DNA of 64,000 nt from Sphingomonas sp. 28-66-16 (GTDB lineage: Bacteria > Pseudomonadota > Alphaproteobacteria > Sphingomonadales > Sphingomonadaceae), in assembly GCA_002281485.1 (NCBI GenBank), contig NCGF01000014.1, forward strand, positions 21,344 through 85,343, written 5' to 3'. How positions within the stretch are numbered: the stretch's first letter is position 1; the number at the start of each line of letters is the position of its first letter. Below, in pieces: positions 8,718 to 17,830 of this stretch. A program made the translations under genes and the position numbers. Below the pieces are notes generated by a model. The model was given only the letters and a program-made list of their open reading frames with translations. It had not been told where the DNA came from and did no database searches.

Positions 8718-8997
8718 GGCTTGGGGGGTGATGGATTCTGCGATTTGGGGTTTTGCCCTAAACCGCGCTTGGGGCTTGGTCTTGGTTCCGCCCCGCAACC
8801 TCCCAAAATCGAGAGCCCGGCTCGGGGCAGTTTCACATGCTGGCCGCCGCCAGATTGTTGCTTACCGGCCATGCGACAATCAGGATCAGCTTCTAGGCCT
8901 TGTTGCTAAGGCTTTGGCTGGCCGCAGCGGACTGGCCCAGGTCTGTCCCGCTCCGATTACCGGGGCGGGACAGCCGGCGGGCTTGGCAGGAATTGGC
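8718..8997. other. Gene-free 280-bp interval
   Basis: Between the convergent lectin and DUF2147 genes. No supportable coding frame was seen. Its only clear structure is the hairpin at 8943-8973. Base composition is less GC-rich near 8718-8790 than in the neighbouring genes. Confidence 0.5.
8943..8973 (-). terminator. Strong hairpin downstream of the DUF2147 gene
   Basis: Arms CTGTCCCGCTCCG (8943-8955) and CGGGGCGGGACAG (8961-8973) pair at 12 of 13 positions around a 5-base loop. No T tract follows on either strand, so it may be a factor-assisted terminator or an mRNA 3' end stabiliser for the minus-strand gene ending at 8998. Confidence 0.45.
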
Positions 8998-9375
8998 TCA
9001 GGCCGCTCGGGCGTACCGAGCCGTCTGGCAAAACACCAAGATGCACACCTTCATCTCGACGACGCGCGGCGACATTAACCGAAGCGTCGCGGGCAATAGC
9101 CGCTTTCCGTCGTGATAAGTGCCACGCCAACGATTGGGCCCGTCGAGCGTGATGTCAGACAACACGATTCCGTCGTCGACTCGTCCTGGCTGGCCATTGG
9201 CCCTGCGGGCAAGGCCGGTGGCACAGAGTCGCGCAGGCCCCTGGTTGCAGGGCTCGATTCGGGCGGCACCGGGCCCGTTAATCTCGGTCCAGATGCCGAG
9301 CAACGGGGAGTGACTGGTCATCGGCACGGCATCGCTCAGAGCCGCCGTCATCAGCATCAACTTGGAAATCCACAT
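8998..9375 (-). CDS. DUF2147-like small exported protein
   Basis: 125 residues. The N-terminus MWISKLMLMTAALSDA looks like a short signal peptide. The body, with GIWTEINGPGAARIEPC, RLCATGL, PNRWRGTYHDGKRLLPATLRL and MKVCILVFCQTARYAR, follows the DUF2147 pattern (G-W-T...v.I..C....LCG...L). The LCG element is altered to LCA, and the protein is at the short end of the family. AAGGA precedes the ATG by five bases. Its function is unknown. It lies 48 bp upstream of the start-distal end of the second desaturase gene, in the same direction. Confidence 0.55.
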   Translation of the reverse strand: MWISKLMLMTAALSDAVPMTSHSPLLGIWTEINGPGAARIEPCNQGPARLCATGLARRANGQPGRVDDGIVLSDITLDGPNRWRGTYHDGKRLLPATLRLMSPRVVEMKVCILVFCQTARYARAA

Positions 9376-9423
9376 GGTCGGTTCCTTTCAGTGTTCAGGT
9401 TGGTTTTTTGGGGATCGGAAAGA

Positions 9424-10230
9424 TCAGGCCGCAGCAGTTGCGGCATTCGGGTTGGTAGACGGTCGCCGGACGGCGGCCGCGAAGTGGTGATGGTAGTCGG
9501 GGTGTTCAGTGCCCATCCAACGGTCCCACCAGGTGAAATAGAGGCCGAAGTTCCAGCCGATCTTGCCGTGGTGCAGGTCGTGGTGCGTGGTCGTCGTCAT
9601 CCAGTCGAACAGCGGGCGGCCATCGCGCCGCGTCGGCATGACCTCAATTCCGCAGTGAAGAAGCGTGTTGCGGATGATTTGATGCAGCACGAACAGGTCG
9701 ACAACGACCCAGGAGGTCGGCACGATCAGCACCCAGAGCGGGACAAAACTGCCCATCAGGACGGCCTCCCCCCAATCGAAGCTATAGGCTGTGAAGGGCG
9801 ATGGATTGTTGCTGAGGTGATGGCGACGATGCACCCAGCGAAACAGACCGCGTATGTGCGACAGCCTGTGCGCCCAGTAGAAATAGGCGTCGTGGGCGAC
9901 GATCATCAGCATCAGGCTGGCCCAGAACCAGATCGGCCCCCATGTCGCGGCGATCTGGCTGCCCTTCCACCAACCGAGATGGTGCGCGACCGTTACCGCG
10001 AGCGAGACGGTGGAAAATACCGCGATCGACCGTAACGAGTAGAGAAACTCCTTGCGAAGTTGTCGACCGGGCGGGCGCTGTTGGCGGATGCGACGATTGG
10101 CGAGCGGCCGCGCCAGCCCATACCAGAGCAGCAACCAGAAACTCGTGGCGAAGATGACATAACGAATGACATCGCCGAGCATGAGCAGCACCCAGTGCGG
10201 CCCCAGCGATGCAAGATAGTCCAACGACAT
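9424..10230 (-). CDS. Sterol desaturase / fatty acid hydroxylase family protein (copy 2)
   Basis: 268-residue membrane di-iron oxygenase and paralogue of the protein at 1882-2703. Histidine clusters are HDAYFYWAHRLSH (H113, H121, H125), HRRHH (H134-H138) and HHDLHH (H216-H221). The end NFGLYFTWWDRWMGTEHPDYH is nearly the same as in copy 1. The start has a strong AAAGGAGGG site. It follows the second membrane AraC-type gene by 118 bp, repeating the arrangement of copy 1 in the opposite orientation. Substrate unknown; likely a membrane lipid or isoprenoid. Confidence 0.85.
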   Translation of the reverse strand: MSLDYLASLGPHWVLLMLGDVIRYVIFATSFWLLLWYGLARPLANRRIRQQRPPGRQLRKEFLYSLRSIAVFSTVSLAVTVAHHLGWWKGSQIAATWGPIWFWASLMLMIVAHDAYFYWAHRLSHIRGLFRWVHRRHHLSNNPSPFTAYSFDWGEAVLMGSFVPLWVLIVPTSWVVVDLFVLHQIIRNTLLHCGIEVMPTRRDGRPLFDWMTTTTHHDLHHGKIGWNFGLYFTWWDRWMGTEHPDYHHHFAAAVRRPSTNPNAATAAA

Positions 10231-10348
10231 GTGCGAACCCTCCTTTGTTCAGGCGGGGCGCTCTTCGCTGCTCGGGGCGGCGATCGTCTCGCCGATATAG
10301 CGGAAATGCTGGCTGATTCCGAAATCGGCGAGGGTTTTCACGAATCGA

Positions 10349-11425
10349 CTAGGCGTAATTCATCGCCAGACGTCGAAATTCGGTTGGCGTCACCCCGGTC
10401 GCCTCACGGAAGGCGCGGTTGAAGGGGCCAAGCGAGCCGAATCCGAGATCGAAGGCAATGCTCGCGACGTTACGCGCTGCGTTGGCCGGATCGCTCAGCA
10501 CCGCGCGCGCCTCGGCGATGCGGCGTTGGTTGACGAAGCTGGCGAAGTTGCGATGCCCGAGCTGGTCGTTGATCAATCGCCGCAGCCGGTGCTCGGGCAA
10601 GCCGACGGCCTTGGCGAGATCGCCGATCGTCAGGCCCTCGCGCCGCCACAGCGCATCGATATCCATCGCCCGTTGCAATCGATCGAGCCAGATGCCGCTG
10701 TCGTCGAGCGTGCGCGATTCGGCCGGCGCAGAACGCCCACCACCCGCGACGCCGAACAGCGCCGGTCGTGCCTCAAGCAGCACCGCCACCCCGGCGATGC
10801 CCAGCATCGCCTGGATCGACGCGTTGGCGAATTCATACCAGCCAGCGTGAATGCCCAGCGTCTGGCCGATCTGGGCCAGGCTCAGCACCATCGAAAAGGT
10901 AGCGATCAGCACCAGAAACGGCACGCGAAGGCGCCGTCGCGCCTCGACCAAGTCGTTGCGGCCCGACTGCACGATTACCACCAGCGCGTGCAGCGCGAGC
11001 AGCAGGCCGACCACATTGTGCAGCGTCCATATCGACGGCGCAGACGCTCGCGGGCCATATTGGCCGACCAACCCGATCAAGGTGAGCGAGGCCGCAGGTG
11101 CGGCGCTCGCCACCGTCAGCGATCGATCCTCGAACAAAGTGACCGCGAACAGCCAGAAATAGCCTGCGCTACCGATCTGAATCAGCCAGAGCAGAAGCTG
11201 AACCGGCCCGAGCAAATTCTCGATGGCGCGAACGCCATTGAGCGTGAAGCAGATATTGCTGATGACGAACAACAACGTCGCTACCCGCAAGCCGCGGTCA
11301 TCAGCGCTGCGCGCGAGCGATATGCCAAGGCCTAACTGGGCACCAACTGCCATTCCGCGAAACAGCAGGTCAAGAAGTTCCCATGGTCCCACCGGTTTCC
11401 ACGCTCCCACGGCCGTCACGGTCAT
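10349..11425 (-). CDS. Membrane-anchored AraC-family transcriptional regulator (copy 2)
   Basis: 358 residues. The N-terminal ~215 form about seven hydrophobic segments, followed by an AraC-type DNA-binding domain (LTIGDLAKAVGLPEHRLRRL and AFDLGFGSLGPFNRAFRE). Its domain plan and several motifs match the regulator at 728-1777. The frame stays open upstream into metH, but ATG at 11425 (MTVTAVGAWKP) is chosen because everything before it is an off-frame reading of metH. The likely target is the desaturase gene just downstream. Confidence 0.83.
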   Translation of the reverse strand: MTVTAVGAWKPVGPWELLDLLFRGMAVGAQLGLGISLARSADDRGLRVATLLFVISNICFTLNGVRAIENLLGPVQLLLWLIQIGSAGYFWLFAVTLFEDRSLTVASAAPAASLTLIGLVGQYGPRASAPSIWTLHNVVGLLLALHALVVIVQSGRNDLVEARRRLRVPFLVLIATFSMVLSLAQIGQTLGIHAGWYEFANASIQAMLGIAGVAVLLEARPALFGVAGGGRSAPAESRTLDDSGIWLDRLQRAMDIDALWRREGLTIGDLAKAVGLPEHRLRRLINDQLGHRNFASFVNQRRIAEARAVLSDPANAARNVASIAFDLGFGSLGPFNRAFREATGVTPTEFRRLAMNYA

Positions 11426-11499
11426 TCTATTCGCGGGGCGGCGGAATTGCCAAGGCTCTCCCGCCTGCCCCCGCCGATCGGCGGGGGCAGCGGCGCGGC

Positions 11500-14103
11500 T
11501 CAATCGAGGTTCGGGCGCAGCCAGCGCTCCGCCGTCGCCAGATCGACGCCGCGCCGCGCAGCATAATCGGCGACCTGATCGGGCCCGATCCGGGCCACGC
11601 CGAAATATTCGGCTTGCGGGTGGCCGAAGTAGAAGCCGCTGACGGCGGCGGTCGGCAGCATCGCGAAGCTCTCGGTGAGCGACACGCCGGTCGCATGGTG
11701 CGCGTCGAGCAGTTTGAACAGGATCGGCTTGAGGCTGTGATCGGGGCAGGCCGGATAGCCCGGCGCAGGGCGGATGCCGAAATATTGCTCCTTGATCAGC
11801 GCCTCGGTCGTCAATTGCTCGTGCTCGGCATAGCCCCAGAGCGCGGTGCGGACATATTTGTGGAGCCGCTCGGCAAAGGCTTCGGCAAAGCGATCGGCGA
11901 GCGCCTTGAGCAGGATATCCGAATAATCGTCCATGCCCGCCTTGAAGCGCGCCAGATGCGGTTCGATGCCGTGGATGCTGACCGCAAAGCCGCCGATCCA
12001 GTCGCCGTCGGGGCTCACGAAATCGGCGAGGCACATGCTCGCCTTGCCCTCGCGCTTGGCGATCTGCTGGCGCAGGAACGGCAGGCGGACGTGATCCTCA
12101 TTGTCGAGATGAATGACGACATCGTCGCCCTCGCGCGCGCACGGCCATAACCCGCACACGCCGCGCGCGGTCAGCCATTTTTCGTCGATGATCCTGTCGA
12201 GCATCTTCTGCGCATCGGCGAACAGGCTCGACGCGCTTTCGCCGACGACCGGATCGGTGAGGATCGCGGGGTAGTTGCCCGCGAGTTCCCACGCGCGGAA
12301 AAAGGGCGTCCAGTCGAAATACTGGCTGAGATCGCGCAGATCCCAATCGGGAAAGCGGTGGACGCCGGGCAGGATCGGGCGCGGCGGCTTCAGCCGCATA
12401 TCGGCTTCGAAGGCGTTGTCGCGCGCGGCCTCGAGCGACAGCAGCGCGTTCTGCGGCTTGCCAGCCCGGGCGGCGCGGACGGCTTCATATTCATCGGCGG
12501 TCTTCTGGACGAACTCGTCGCGGATCGTGTCGCTGACGAGCGTCGAAGCGACGCCGACCGCGCGGCTGGCGTCGAGGACATGGACGACGGGCCCGTCATA
12601 GGCGGGCGCGATGCGCAGCGCCGTGTGGACCTTCGAGGTCGTCGCGCCGCCGATCAGCAGCGGCATCGTCATGCCGGCGCGCTTCATCTCCTCGGCCACC
12701 GTCACCATCTCGTCGAGCGAGGGGGTGATCAGGCCGCTGAGGCCGATCATGTCGGCGTCATTCTCGTTGGCGGCCTTCAGGATATCCGACCAGGGCACCA
12801 TCACCCCCATGTCGACGACGTCGAAGCCGTTGCACTGGAGCACGACGCCGACGATGTTCTTGCCGATATCATGGACGTCGCCCTTGACCGTCGCCATGAT
12901 GATCTTGCCCTTGCCGCGCGCGCCGGGCTCCTTTGCCGCCTCGATATAGGGGAGCAGATGCGCGACCGCCTTTTTCATCACGCGCGCCGATTTGACGACC
13001 TGCGGGAGAAACATCTTGCCCGAACCGAACAGGTCGCCGACGACGTTCATCCCGTCCATCAGCGGGCCTTCGATCACCTCGATCGGGCGCGCGTGATTCT
13101 GGCGGGCTTCCTCGGTATCGTCGACGACGTACATGTCGATGCCCTTGACGAGAGCATGTTCGAGCCGCTTGTTGACCGGCCAGCCGCGCCACTCCTCGGC
13201 GGCCTTTTCGGCGACGGCATCGGTGCCCCGGAATTTCTCGGCTAGCGTGATGAGGTTGTCGGTCGCGTCGTCGCGGCGGTCCCAGATGACGTCCTCGCAT
13301 GCTTCGCGCAGCGCCGGGTCGATGTCGTCATAGATGTCGAGCTGGCCGGCATTGACGATCGCCATGTCGAGACCGGCGGGGATCGCATGATAGAGGAACA
13401 CGCTGTGCATCGCGCGGCGGACGGGCTCGTTGCCGCGGAACGAGAAGCTCAGGTTCGACAAGCCGCCTGAGATATGGACGTGCGGGCACCGCGCCTTGAT
13501 CTCGCGGCACGCCTCGATGAAATCGATCGCGTAGCGGCGATGCTCGTCGATCCCGGTCGCGACCGCGAAGATGTTGGGATCGAAGATGATGTCTTCGGGC
13601 GGGAAGCCGATGCCGGTGAGCAGCTTGTAGGCGCGCTCGCAAATCTCGACCTTGCGCGCCTTGGTGTCGGCCTGGCCGACCTCGTCGAACGCCATCACGA
13701 CGACGGCGGCGCCGTACGCCATCACCTTGCGCGCCTGGTCGAGGAACTGCGCCTCGCCTTCCTTCATGCTGATCGAATTGACGATCGGCTTGCCGCTGAC
13801 GCATTTCAGCCCGGCCTCGATGACCGACCATTTCGACGAATCGATCATGAACGGGATGCGCGCGATATCGGGTTCGGCGGCGATCAGCTTCAGGAAGGTC
13901 GTCATCGCGTGGTGCGCGTCGAGCAGCCCCTCGTCCATGTTGACGTCGAGGATCTGTGCGCCGTTCTCGACCTGCTGGCGGGCGACCTCGACGGCGCGCG
14001 GATAATCGCCCGCCATGATCAGCTTCTTGAACGCGGCCGAACCGGTGACGTTGGTGCGTTCGCCGATATTGACGAAATTGGTGGAGGCGGGAGTGGAAGC
14101 CAA
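11500..14103 (-). CDS. metH: Methionine synthase, pterin/cobalamin/activation subunit (split MetH, C-terminal part)
   Basis: 867 residues covering the methyltetrahydrofolate, cobalamin and reactivation parts of B12-dependent methionine synthase. The pterin-binding domain starts with [11 protein letters not shown] (residue 12) and includes NSISMKEGE and [14 protein letters not shown]. The cobalamin cap and Rossmann domain carry DVHDIGKN (409-416), where H411 is the expected axial cobalt ligand, and [14 protein letters not shown]. The C-terminal AdoMet-binding domain has [14 protein letters not shown]. The homocysteine domain is absent and is encoded separately at 14208. It is the last gene of the regulator-metF-metH operon. 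Confidence 0.95.
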   Translation of the reverse strand: MASTPASTNFVNIGERTNVTGSAAFKKLIMAGDYPRAVEVARQQVENGAQILDVNMDEGLLDAHHAMTTFLKLIAAEPDIARIPFMIDSSKWSVIEAGLKCVSGKPIVNSISMKEGEAQFLDQARKVMAYGAAVVVMAFDEVGQADTKARKVEICERAYKLLTGIGFPPEDIIFDPNIFAVATGIDEHRRYAIDFIEACREIKARCPHVHISGGLSNLSFSFRGNEPVRRAMHSVFLYHAIPAGLDMAIVNAGQLDIYDDIDPALREACEDVIWDRRDDATDNLITLAEKFRGTDAVAEKAAEEWRGWPVNKRLEHALVKGIDMYVVDDTEEARQNHARPIEVIEGPLMDGMNVVGDLFGSGKMFLPQVVKSARVMKKAVAHLLPYIEAAKEPGARGKGKIIMATVKGDVHDIGKNIVGVVLQCNGFDVVDMGVMVPWSDILKAANENDADMIGLSGLITPSLDEMVTVAEEMKRAGMTMPLLIGGATTSKVHTALRIAPAYDGPVVHVLDASRAVGVASTLVSDTIRDEFVQKTADEYEAVRAARAGKPQNALLSLEAARDNAFEADMRLKPPRPILPGVHRFPDWDLRDLSQYFDWTPFFRAWELAGNYPAILTDPVVGESASSLFADAQKMLDRIIDEKWLTARGVCGLWPCAREGDDVVIHLDNEDHVRLPFLRQQIAKREGKASMCLADFVSPDGDWIGGFAVSIHGIEPHLARFKAGMDDYSDILLKALADRFAEAFAERLHKYVRTALWGYAEHEQLTTEALIKEQYFGIRPAPGYPACPDHSLKPILFKLLDAHHATGVSLTESFAMLPTAAVSGFYFGHPQAEYFGVARIGPDQVADYAARRGVDLATAERWLRPNLD

Positions 14104-14207
14104 GATATTTTCCTAATCGTCGCCCGGAGAAAGCCGGGGTCTTTGCGTGTCAAGCGCGCCCTTGCGGCACGGGACGCCGGCGTTCGCCGGGAACGGACGA
14201 ACGCCTG
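14104..14207. repeat. Palindromic repeat-containing spacer splitting the two metH genes
   Basis: The 104-bp gap contains short inverted motifs (GCCGGCGTTCGCCGG near 14172-14187 and CCGGAGAAAGCCGGGG near 14130) of the kind found in dispersed repeats. The element lies exactly where a single-chain MetH would link its homocysteine and folate domains. Confidence 0.4.
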
Positions 14208-15257
14208 TTACGCCGCCATCGTCATCGGCTCCAGCCCCGCGAGCCGGGTCATCACCGGCGGCACCGGCACCGCGCGGCCCGGCAGCCCCGCCACCGCGCG
14301 CGCCATCGCCGCGATATGCGCCGGGGTCGAGCCGCAGCAGCCGCCGAGTATATTGACCTGCCCCGCCTCGGCCCATTCCTTGACGAGCGCGGCGGTTTCA
14401 TCGGGCATTTCGTCATATTCGCCGAGCTCGTTGGGCAGGCCGGCATTGGGATAGACCATGATCAGCGTATCGGCGATGCCGGCAAGCGTCTTGACGTGAG
14501 GGCGCAATTGCTGCGCGCCGAACGAACAGTTGAGCCCGATCGTCACCGGTCGCGCGTGCCGCACCGCATGCCAGAACGCCTCGACGGTGTGGCCCGACAG
14601 GTTACGGCCCGACAGATCGGTGAGGGTCATCGACAGCATGATGGGAATGTCTCGCCCCAGCTTCTCGCCCGCTTCGATCACCGCCATGATCCCGGCCTTG
14701 GCGTTGAGCGTGTCGAACACGGTCTCGATCAGGATGAAATCGGCCCCGCCCTCGACCAGCGCGAGCACCTGTTCGAGATAGACGTCCTTGAGATAATCGA
14801 AGTCGATCTCGCGAAAGCCGGGATCGTTGACGTCGGGGCTGAGCGACAGCGTCTTGTTGGTCGGCCCGATCGCGCCGGCGACGAAGCGCTGGCGGCCATC
14901 CCTGGCGGCATAGTCATCGGCGAGCCGGCGCGCGATCTGCGCCGAAGCGATGTTGATCTCGCGTACCAGCCCCTCGGCGCCGTAATCGGCCTGGCTGATC
15001 ACATTGGCACTGAAGGTATTGGTCGAGACGATGTCCGATCCGGCATCGAGATAGGCGCGGGTGATCGTCTCGGGCACTTCGGGCTTGGTGAGGGCGAGGA
15101 TATCGTTGTTGCCCTTCTGGTCCCTGGCGAGCTTCAGGTCGCCGGCATAATCGGCCTCGACGAGCTTCCAGTTCTGGATCTCGGTGCCGAACGCGCCGTC
15201 GGTGAGCAGGATGCGCTGGGCGGCGGCGGCGAGGAGTTGGTCACGGGCAGTCATCAT
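14208..15257 (-). CDS. metH: Methionine synthase, homocysteine-binding subunit (split MetH, N-terminal part)
   Basis: 349 residues forming only the homocysteine S-methyltransferase barrel. It opens with RILLTDGAFGTEIQNW. The zinc/homocysteine cysteines are in IGLNCSFGAQQ and GGCCGSTPAHIAAM. The protein ends soon after, about 320 residues being typical for this domain alone. It would supply activated homocysteine to the partner subunit encoded 104 bp downstream. Two adjacent ATGs are possible (15257 and 15254); GGAAGGA lies 4 or 7 bases upstream, which slightly favours the second. Genes annotated as 5-methyltetrahydrofolate-homocysteine methyltransferase are often split this way in sphingomonads. 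Confidence 0.92.
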   Translation of the reverse strand: MMTARDQLLAAAAQRILLTDGAFGTEIQNWKLVEADYAGDLKLARDQKGNNDILALTKPEVPETITRAYLDAGSDIVSTNTFSANVISQADYGAEGLVREINIASAQIARRLADDYAARDGRQRFVAGAIGPTNKTLSLSPDVNDPGFREIDFDYLKDVYLEQVLALVEGGADFILIETVFDTLNAKAGIMAVIEAGEKLGRDIPIMLSMTLTDLSGRNLSGHTVEAFWHAVRHARPVTIGLNCSFGAQQLRPHVKTLAGIADTLIMVYPNAGLPNELGEYDEMPDETAALVKEWAEAGQVNILGGCCGSTPAHIAAMARAVAGLPGRAVPVPPVMTRLAGLEPMTMAA

Positions 15258-15304
15258 TGGTTCCTTCCGAAGCCCCGCCCCTGAAGGAGCGGTGCCTGAT
15301 TGGG

Positions 15305-16252
15305 TTAGGCCGCCGCGACGGCCGGTGCCGCTGCGGGCTTCGCCCGCAAGCCGAGCAAATGGCAGATCGCAAAACTCAGCTCGGCCCGGTTGAGCGTGTA
15401 GAAATGGAAATGGCGCACGCCGCCGGCATAAAGCTTGCGGCACATCTCGGCCGCGAGCGTGGCGGCAACGAGCTGACGCGCCGGGGGATGATCGTCGAGG
15501 CCCTCGAACAGGCGGTCCATCCACGCCGGAATCTCCGCACCGCACATCCCGGCGAACTTGCGCGTCTGGGCGACGTTGGAGACCGGCAGGATCCCGGGCA
15601 CGATTTCGGCACCGATTCCGGCGGCCGCGGCGCGATCCCGAAACCGGAAATAGGCTTCGGGTGAAAAGAAGAACTGGGTGATCGCCCGGTTGGCGCCGGC
15701 ATCCATCTTGCGCTTGAGGTTGTCGATATCGGCGACCGCATCGGCAGAATCGGGATGAAGCTCGGGATAGGCCGCCACCGATATCTCGAACGGGTGAAGC
15801 TTGCGCAGGCCGGCGACCAGCGCGGCGGCATTCTCATAGCCTGCCGGGTGCGGGACGAAGCGCGCGCCGGCGACCGGCGGATCGCCGCGCAGCGCGACGA
15901 TGTGGCGCACGCCTGCCTGCCAATAGGCATCGGCGACGGCATCGATCTCGTCGCGGCTCGCATCGACGCAGGTCAGATGCGCCGCCGCCGCCATGCTGGT
16001 CTCGCGCTGGATCCGCGCGACACTCGCGTGGGTCCGCTCGCGAGTCGAGCCCCCGGCGCCATAAGTGACCGACACGAAGCGCGGGCCCAGCGGCTCGAGC
16101 GTCTTGATCGCTTCCCACAGCGCCTCTTCCATCTTCTCGGTCTTGGGCGGGAAAAATTCGAAGCTGACGACCGAATCGCCGGCGAGATCCGCAAACAAGG
16201 GGGCTTCGAGCGCACGGCGCGCCTCTTCGAGCTGCGAAACAGAAATCATCAT
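15305..16252 (-). CDS. metF: Methylenetetrahydrofolate reductase
   Basis: 315-residue flavoenzyme reducing 5,10-methylene- to 5-methyl-tetrahydrofolate, the methyl donor for MetH. Diagnostic pieces are SFEFFPPKTEKMEE, FVSVTYGAGGSTRERT, AHLTCVDASRDEI, VALRGDPP and KRKMDAGANRAITQFFF. Its ATG overlaps the stop of the upstream regulator gene (ATGATGA), implying translational coupling. MM can be read at the start; the first Met (16252) is used here. The C-terminus is alanine-rich and unremarkable. Confidence 0.95.
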   Translation of the reverse strand: MMISVSQLEEARRALEAPLFADLAGDSVVSFEFFPPKTEKMEEALWEAIKTLEPLGPRFVSVTYGAGGSTRERTHASVARIQRETSMAAAAHLTCVDASRDEIDAVADAYWQAGVRHIVALRGDPPVAGARFVPHPAGYENAAALVAGLRKLHPFEISVAAYPELHPDSADAVADIDNLKRKMDAGANRAITQFFFSPEAYFRFRDRAAAAGIGAEIVPGILPVSNVAQTRKFAGMCGAEIPAWMDRLFEGLDDHPPARQLVAATLAAEMCRKLYAGGVRHFHFYTLNRAELSFAICHLLGLRAKPAAAPAVAAA

Positions 16253-17220
16253 GCCGCCTTCACCTTCTGATCGATATCGTCTTGTCCTGCGCCGAGCTTG
16301 CGGCCGAGCCACAGCTTGACCGTCAGCGCACTGCCTTCGAGGGTTTCGATCCGCGCCGGGGCGAGCCCCGCCGCCTCGAACCAGCCGATCACCTGCTCAT
16401 CCGAAAAGCCGAGCCTGGTATGGGCATCGCGCGCGCGCAATTCTTCGCGATCATGCGGCGCGAAATCGGCGATCAGCAGCCTGCCGCCGCGATCGAGCAC
16501 GCGCGCCGCCTCTGCGATCGCTGCGCCGGGCTGTTGCGCGAAGTGGAGGACATGATGGAGGATCGCCGCATCGGCGGCGCCATCGGCCATCGGCAGCGCA
16601 TAGAGATCGGCCTGGCGAAGTTCGGTGCGTTCGAGTCCGCGCTCGGCGAGCTTGGCGCGCGCAAGGCGGAGCATTTCCGAGCTTCGATCGATCCCGAGCG
16701 ACTGCGCCGCCTGGGGACCGAACAATTCGAGCATCCGTCCCGTGCCCGTGCCGATATCGATCAGCTGACCGATCGGCGAATCGCCGAGCACGCGCTTCAT
16801 CGCGGCTTCGACCTCGCTCTCGGCGACATGCAACGACCGGATTGCGTCCCACTGGCCGGCATTGGCCTCGAACCAGGCGTTGGCGGCTGCCGCGCGATCG
16901 GCCCGCACCGCCGCGAGCCGCGCAGCATCGGCGACGGTCCAATGATCCGACTCACGGGTCACCCACGCTTCGAACGCCGCGAGCACCGGCGCCACCAACG
17001 CGCCGTCGCCGAGCGCCACGAACACCCAGCTGCCCTCCTTGCGGCGCTCGGCAAGCCCGGCATCGCACAGGATCTTGACGTGGCGCGAGACGCGGGGCTG
17101 GCTTTGGCCGAGCACCTGCGCCAGTTCGCCGACCGAGAGCTCCATCGACTGGAGCAGCGCCATGATCCGCAATCGGGTCGCATCGGCGAGCGCGCGAAAT
17201 ATTTCCAGGGCCAGGTTCAT
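16249..17220 (-). CDS. ArsR-type regulator fused to a SAM-dependent methyltransferase domain (SahR-like candidate)
   Basis: 323 residues. The N-terminal ~95 are an ArsR winged helix (LADATRLRIMALLQSMELSVGELA, QSQPRVSRHVKIL). From about residue 140 there is a class I methyltransferase fold with LIDIGTGTGRMLELFG, LGIDRSSEMLRLARAKL, LPMADGAADAAILHHVLHF and RGGRLLIADFAPHD. It heads the metF-metH operon. The methionine-cycle repressor SahR of Proteobacteria is an ArsR-family protein responding to S-adenosylhomocysteine, so a SAH-sensing role is a reasonable inference. A perfect palindrome in its own promoter suggests autoregulation. Confidence 0.85.
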   Translation of the reverse strand: MNLALEIFRALADATRLRIMALLQSMELSVGELAQVLGQSQPRVSRHVKILCDAGLAERRKEGSWVFVALGDGALVAPVLAAFEAWVTRESDHWTVADAARLAAVRADRAAAANAWFEANAGQWDAIRSLHVAESEVEAAMKRVLGDSPIGQLIDIGTGTGRMLELFGPQAAQSLGIDRSSEMLRLARAKLAERGLERTELRQADLYALPMADGAADAAILHHVLHFAQQPGAAIAEAARVLDRGGRLLIADFAPHDREELRARDAHTRLGFSDEQVIGWFEAAGLAPARIETLEGSALTVKLWLGRKLGAGQDDIDQKVKAA

Positions 17221-17228
17221 GCCATCAA

Positions 17229-17257
17229 GATATAAAGATATCTTTATATGCCGTCAA
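17229..17257 (-). promoter_or_regulatory. Promoter with perfect palindromic operator for the regulator-metF-metH operon
   Basis: On the minus strand, TTGACG (complement of 17252-17257) and TATATC (complement of 17229-17234) are separated by exactly 17 bases, a good sigma-70-type arrangement. The perfect 20-bp palindrome ATATAAAGATATCTTTATAT (17230-17249) fills the spacer and overlaps the -10 box. Transcription would begin only about 2-5 bases before the ATG at 17220, so the mRNA may be leaderless; no Shine-Dalgarno sequence is visible. Confidence 0.7.
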
Positions 17258-17352
17258 TGACTGGTGTCGGGTGTTGATGGCATTGCGTCGACAGGGCGGC
17301 TTCCCTAGCTTGGCGCTTCACGCTTTCAGTCGAACCACGAAGGATCAATGCC

Positions 17353-17625
17353 ATGAAAAAGGTCGCCCTCCTGTCGCTCGCCGGGGTCGCGGGGCTGTCG
17401 CTTGCGGCTTGCAGCCCGACCGCGAAGAACGAGACTGCCGAGGCCGGGGAAGCGATTGCCGCCGATGCCAACGCCTCGATCAGCGAGGCAGTCAACGACG
17501 TCGATGCAGCCAGCGACCGCGCTTTCGGCGCCGCCGAGGCGACGATCGACAACGCCGGCGCAGCGATCGACAATGCGACCGACGGCACGACCGGCAATGG
17601 TTCGGGCGCGGTCATCGAAGAGTGA
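17353..17625 (+). CDS. Small putative lipoprotein
   Basis: 90 residues. A lipoprotein signal MKKVALLSLAGVAGLSLAAC has its lipobox (SLAAC) at residues 16-20. The mature part is Ala/Asp/Asn-rich with amphipathic repeats (ADANASISEAVNDVDAASD, GAAEATIDNAGAAIDNATD), likely a short helical periplasmic domain. It is the first of three closely packed genes running into the aldo/keto reductase. No function is recognisable. Confidence 0.65.
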   Translation: MKKVALLSLAGVAGLSLAACSPTAKNETAEAGEAIAADANASISEAVNDVDAASDRAFGAAEATIDNAGAAIDNATDGTTGNGSGAVIEE

Positions 17626-17626
17626 C

Positions 17627-17830
17627 ATGACCGGCAAAAGACCGCTCCTCATGGCGATGATCGTCGCCCTGCCCCTGCTGCTGGCGGCTTGCGGCGGTCG
17701 CGATACCGATTCGAGCGGCGCGACCGCAAGCGAAGCGCGCCAGCTCAACGACGCAGCGGCCATGCTCGACGACCAAAGCGTATCGGCGAATGCCGTGATC
17801 GCCAACGACCAGGAACCCGACCACCCATGA
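17627..17830 (+). CDS. Very small putative lipoprotein
   Basis: 67 residues starting at ATG 17627, just after the stop of the preceding lipoprotein gene. MTGKRPLLMAMIVALPLLLAAC is a good lipoprotein signal (LLAAC), and the remainder (about 45 residues) is polar and without recognised domain. The ATG of the aldo/keto reductase overlaps its stop codon (ATGA), so the two are probably translated together. Confidence 0.6.
   Translation: MTGKRPLLMAMIVALPLLLAACGGRDTDSSGATASEARQLNDAAAMLDDQSVSANAVIANDQEPDHP

Noticed and set aside
10249-10341. 30-codon frame in the gap between AraC copy 2 and desaturase copy 2
   Set aside because: The peptide (VKTLADFGISQHFRYIGET...) looks protein-like, but there is no ribosome-binding site and a GTG start; too short to support without conservation data.
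15258-15304. Cobalamin or SAM/SAH riboswitch ahead of the metH or metF genes
   Set aside because: The gaps are only about 50-100 bp or absent, too small for a cobalamin riboswitch, and regulation is better explained by the palindromic operator at 17230-17249.
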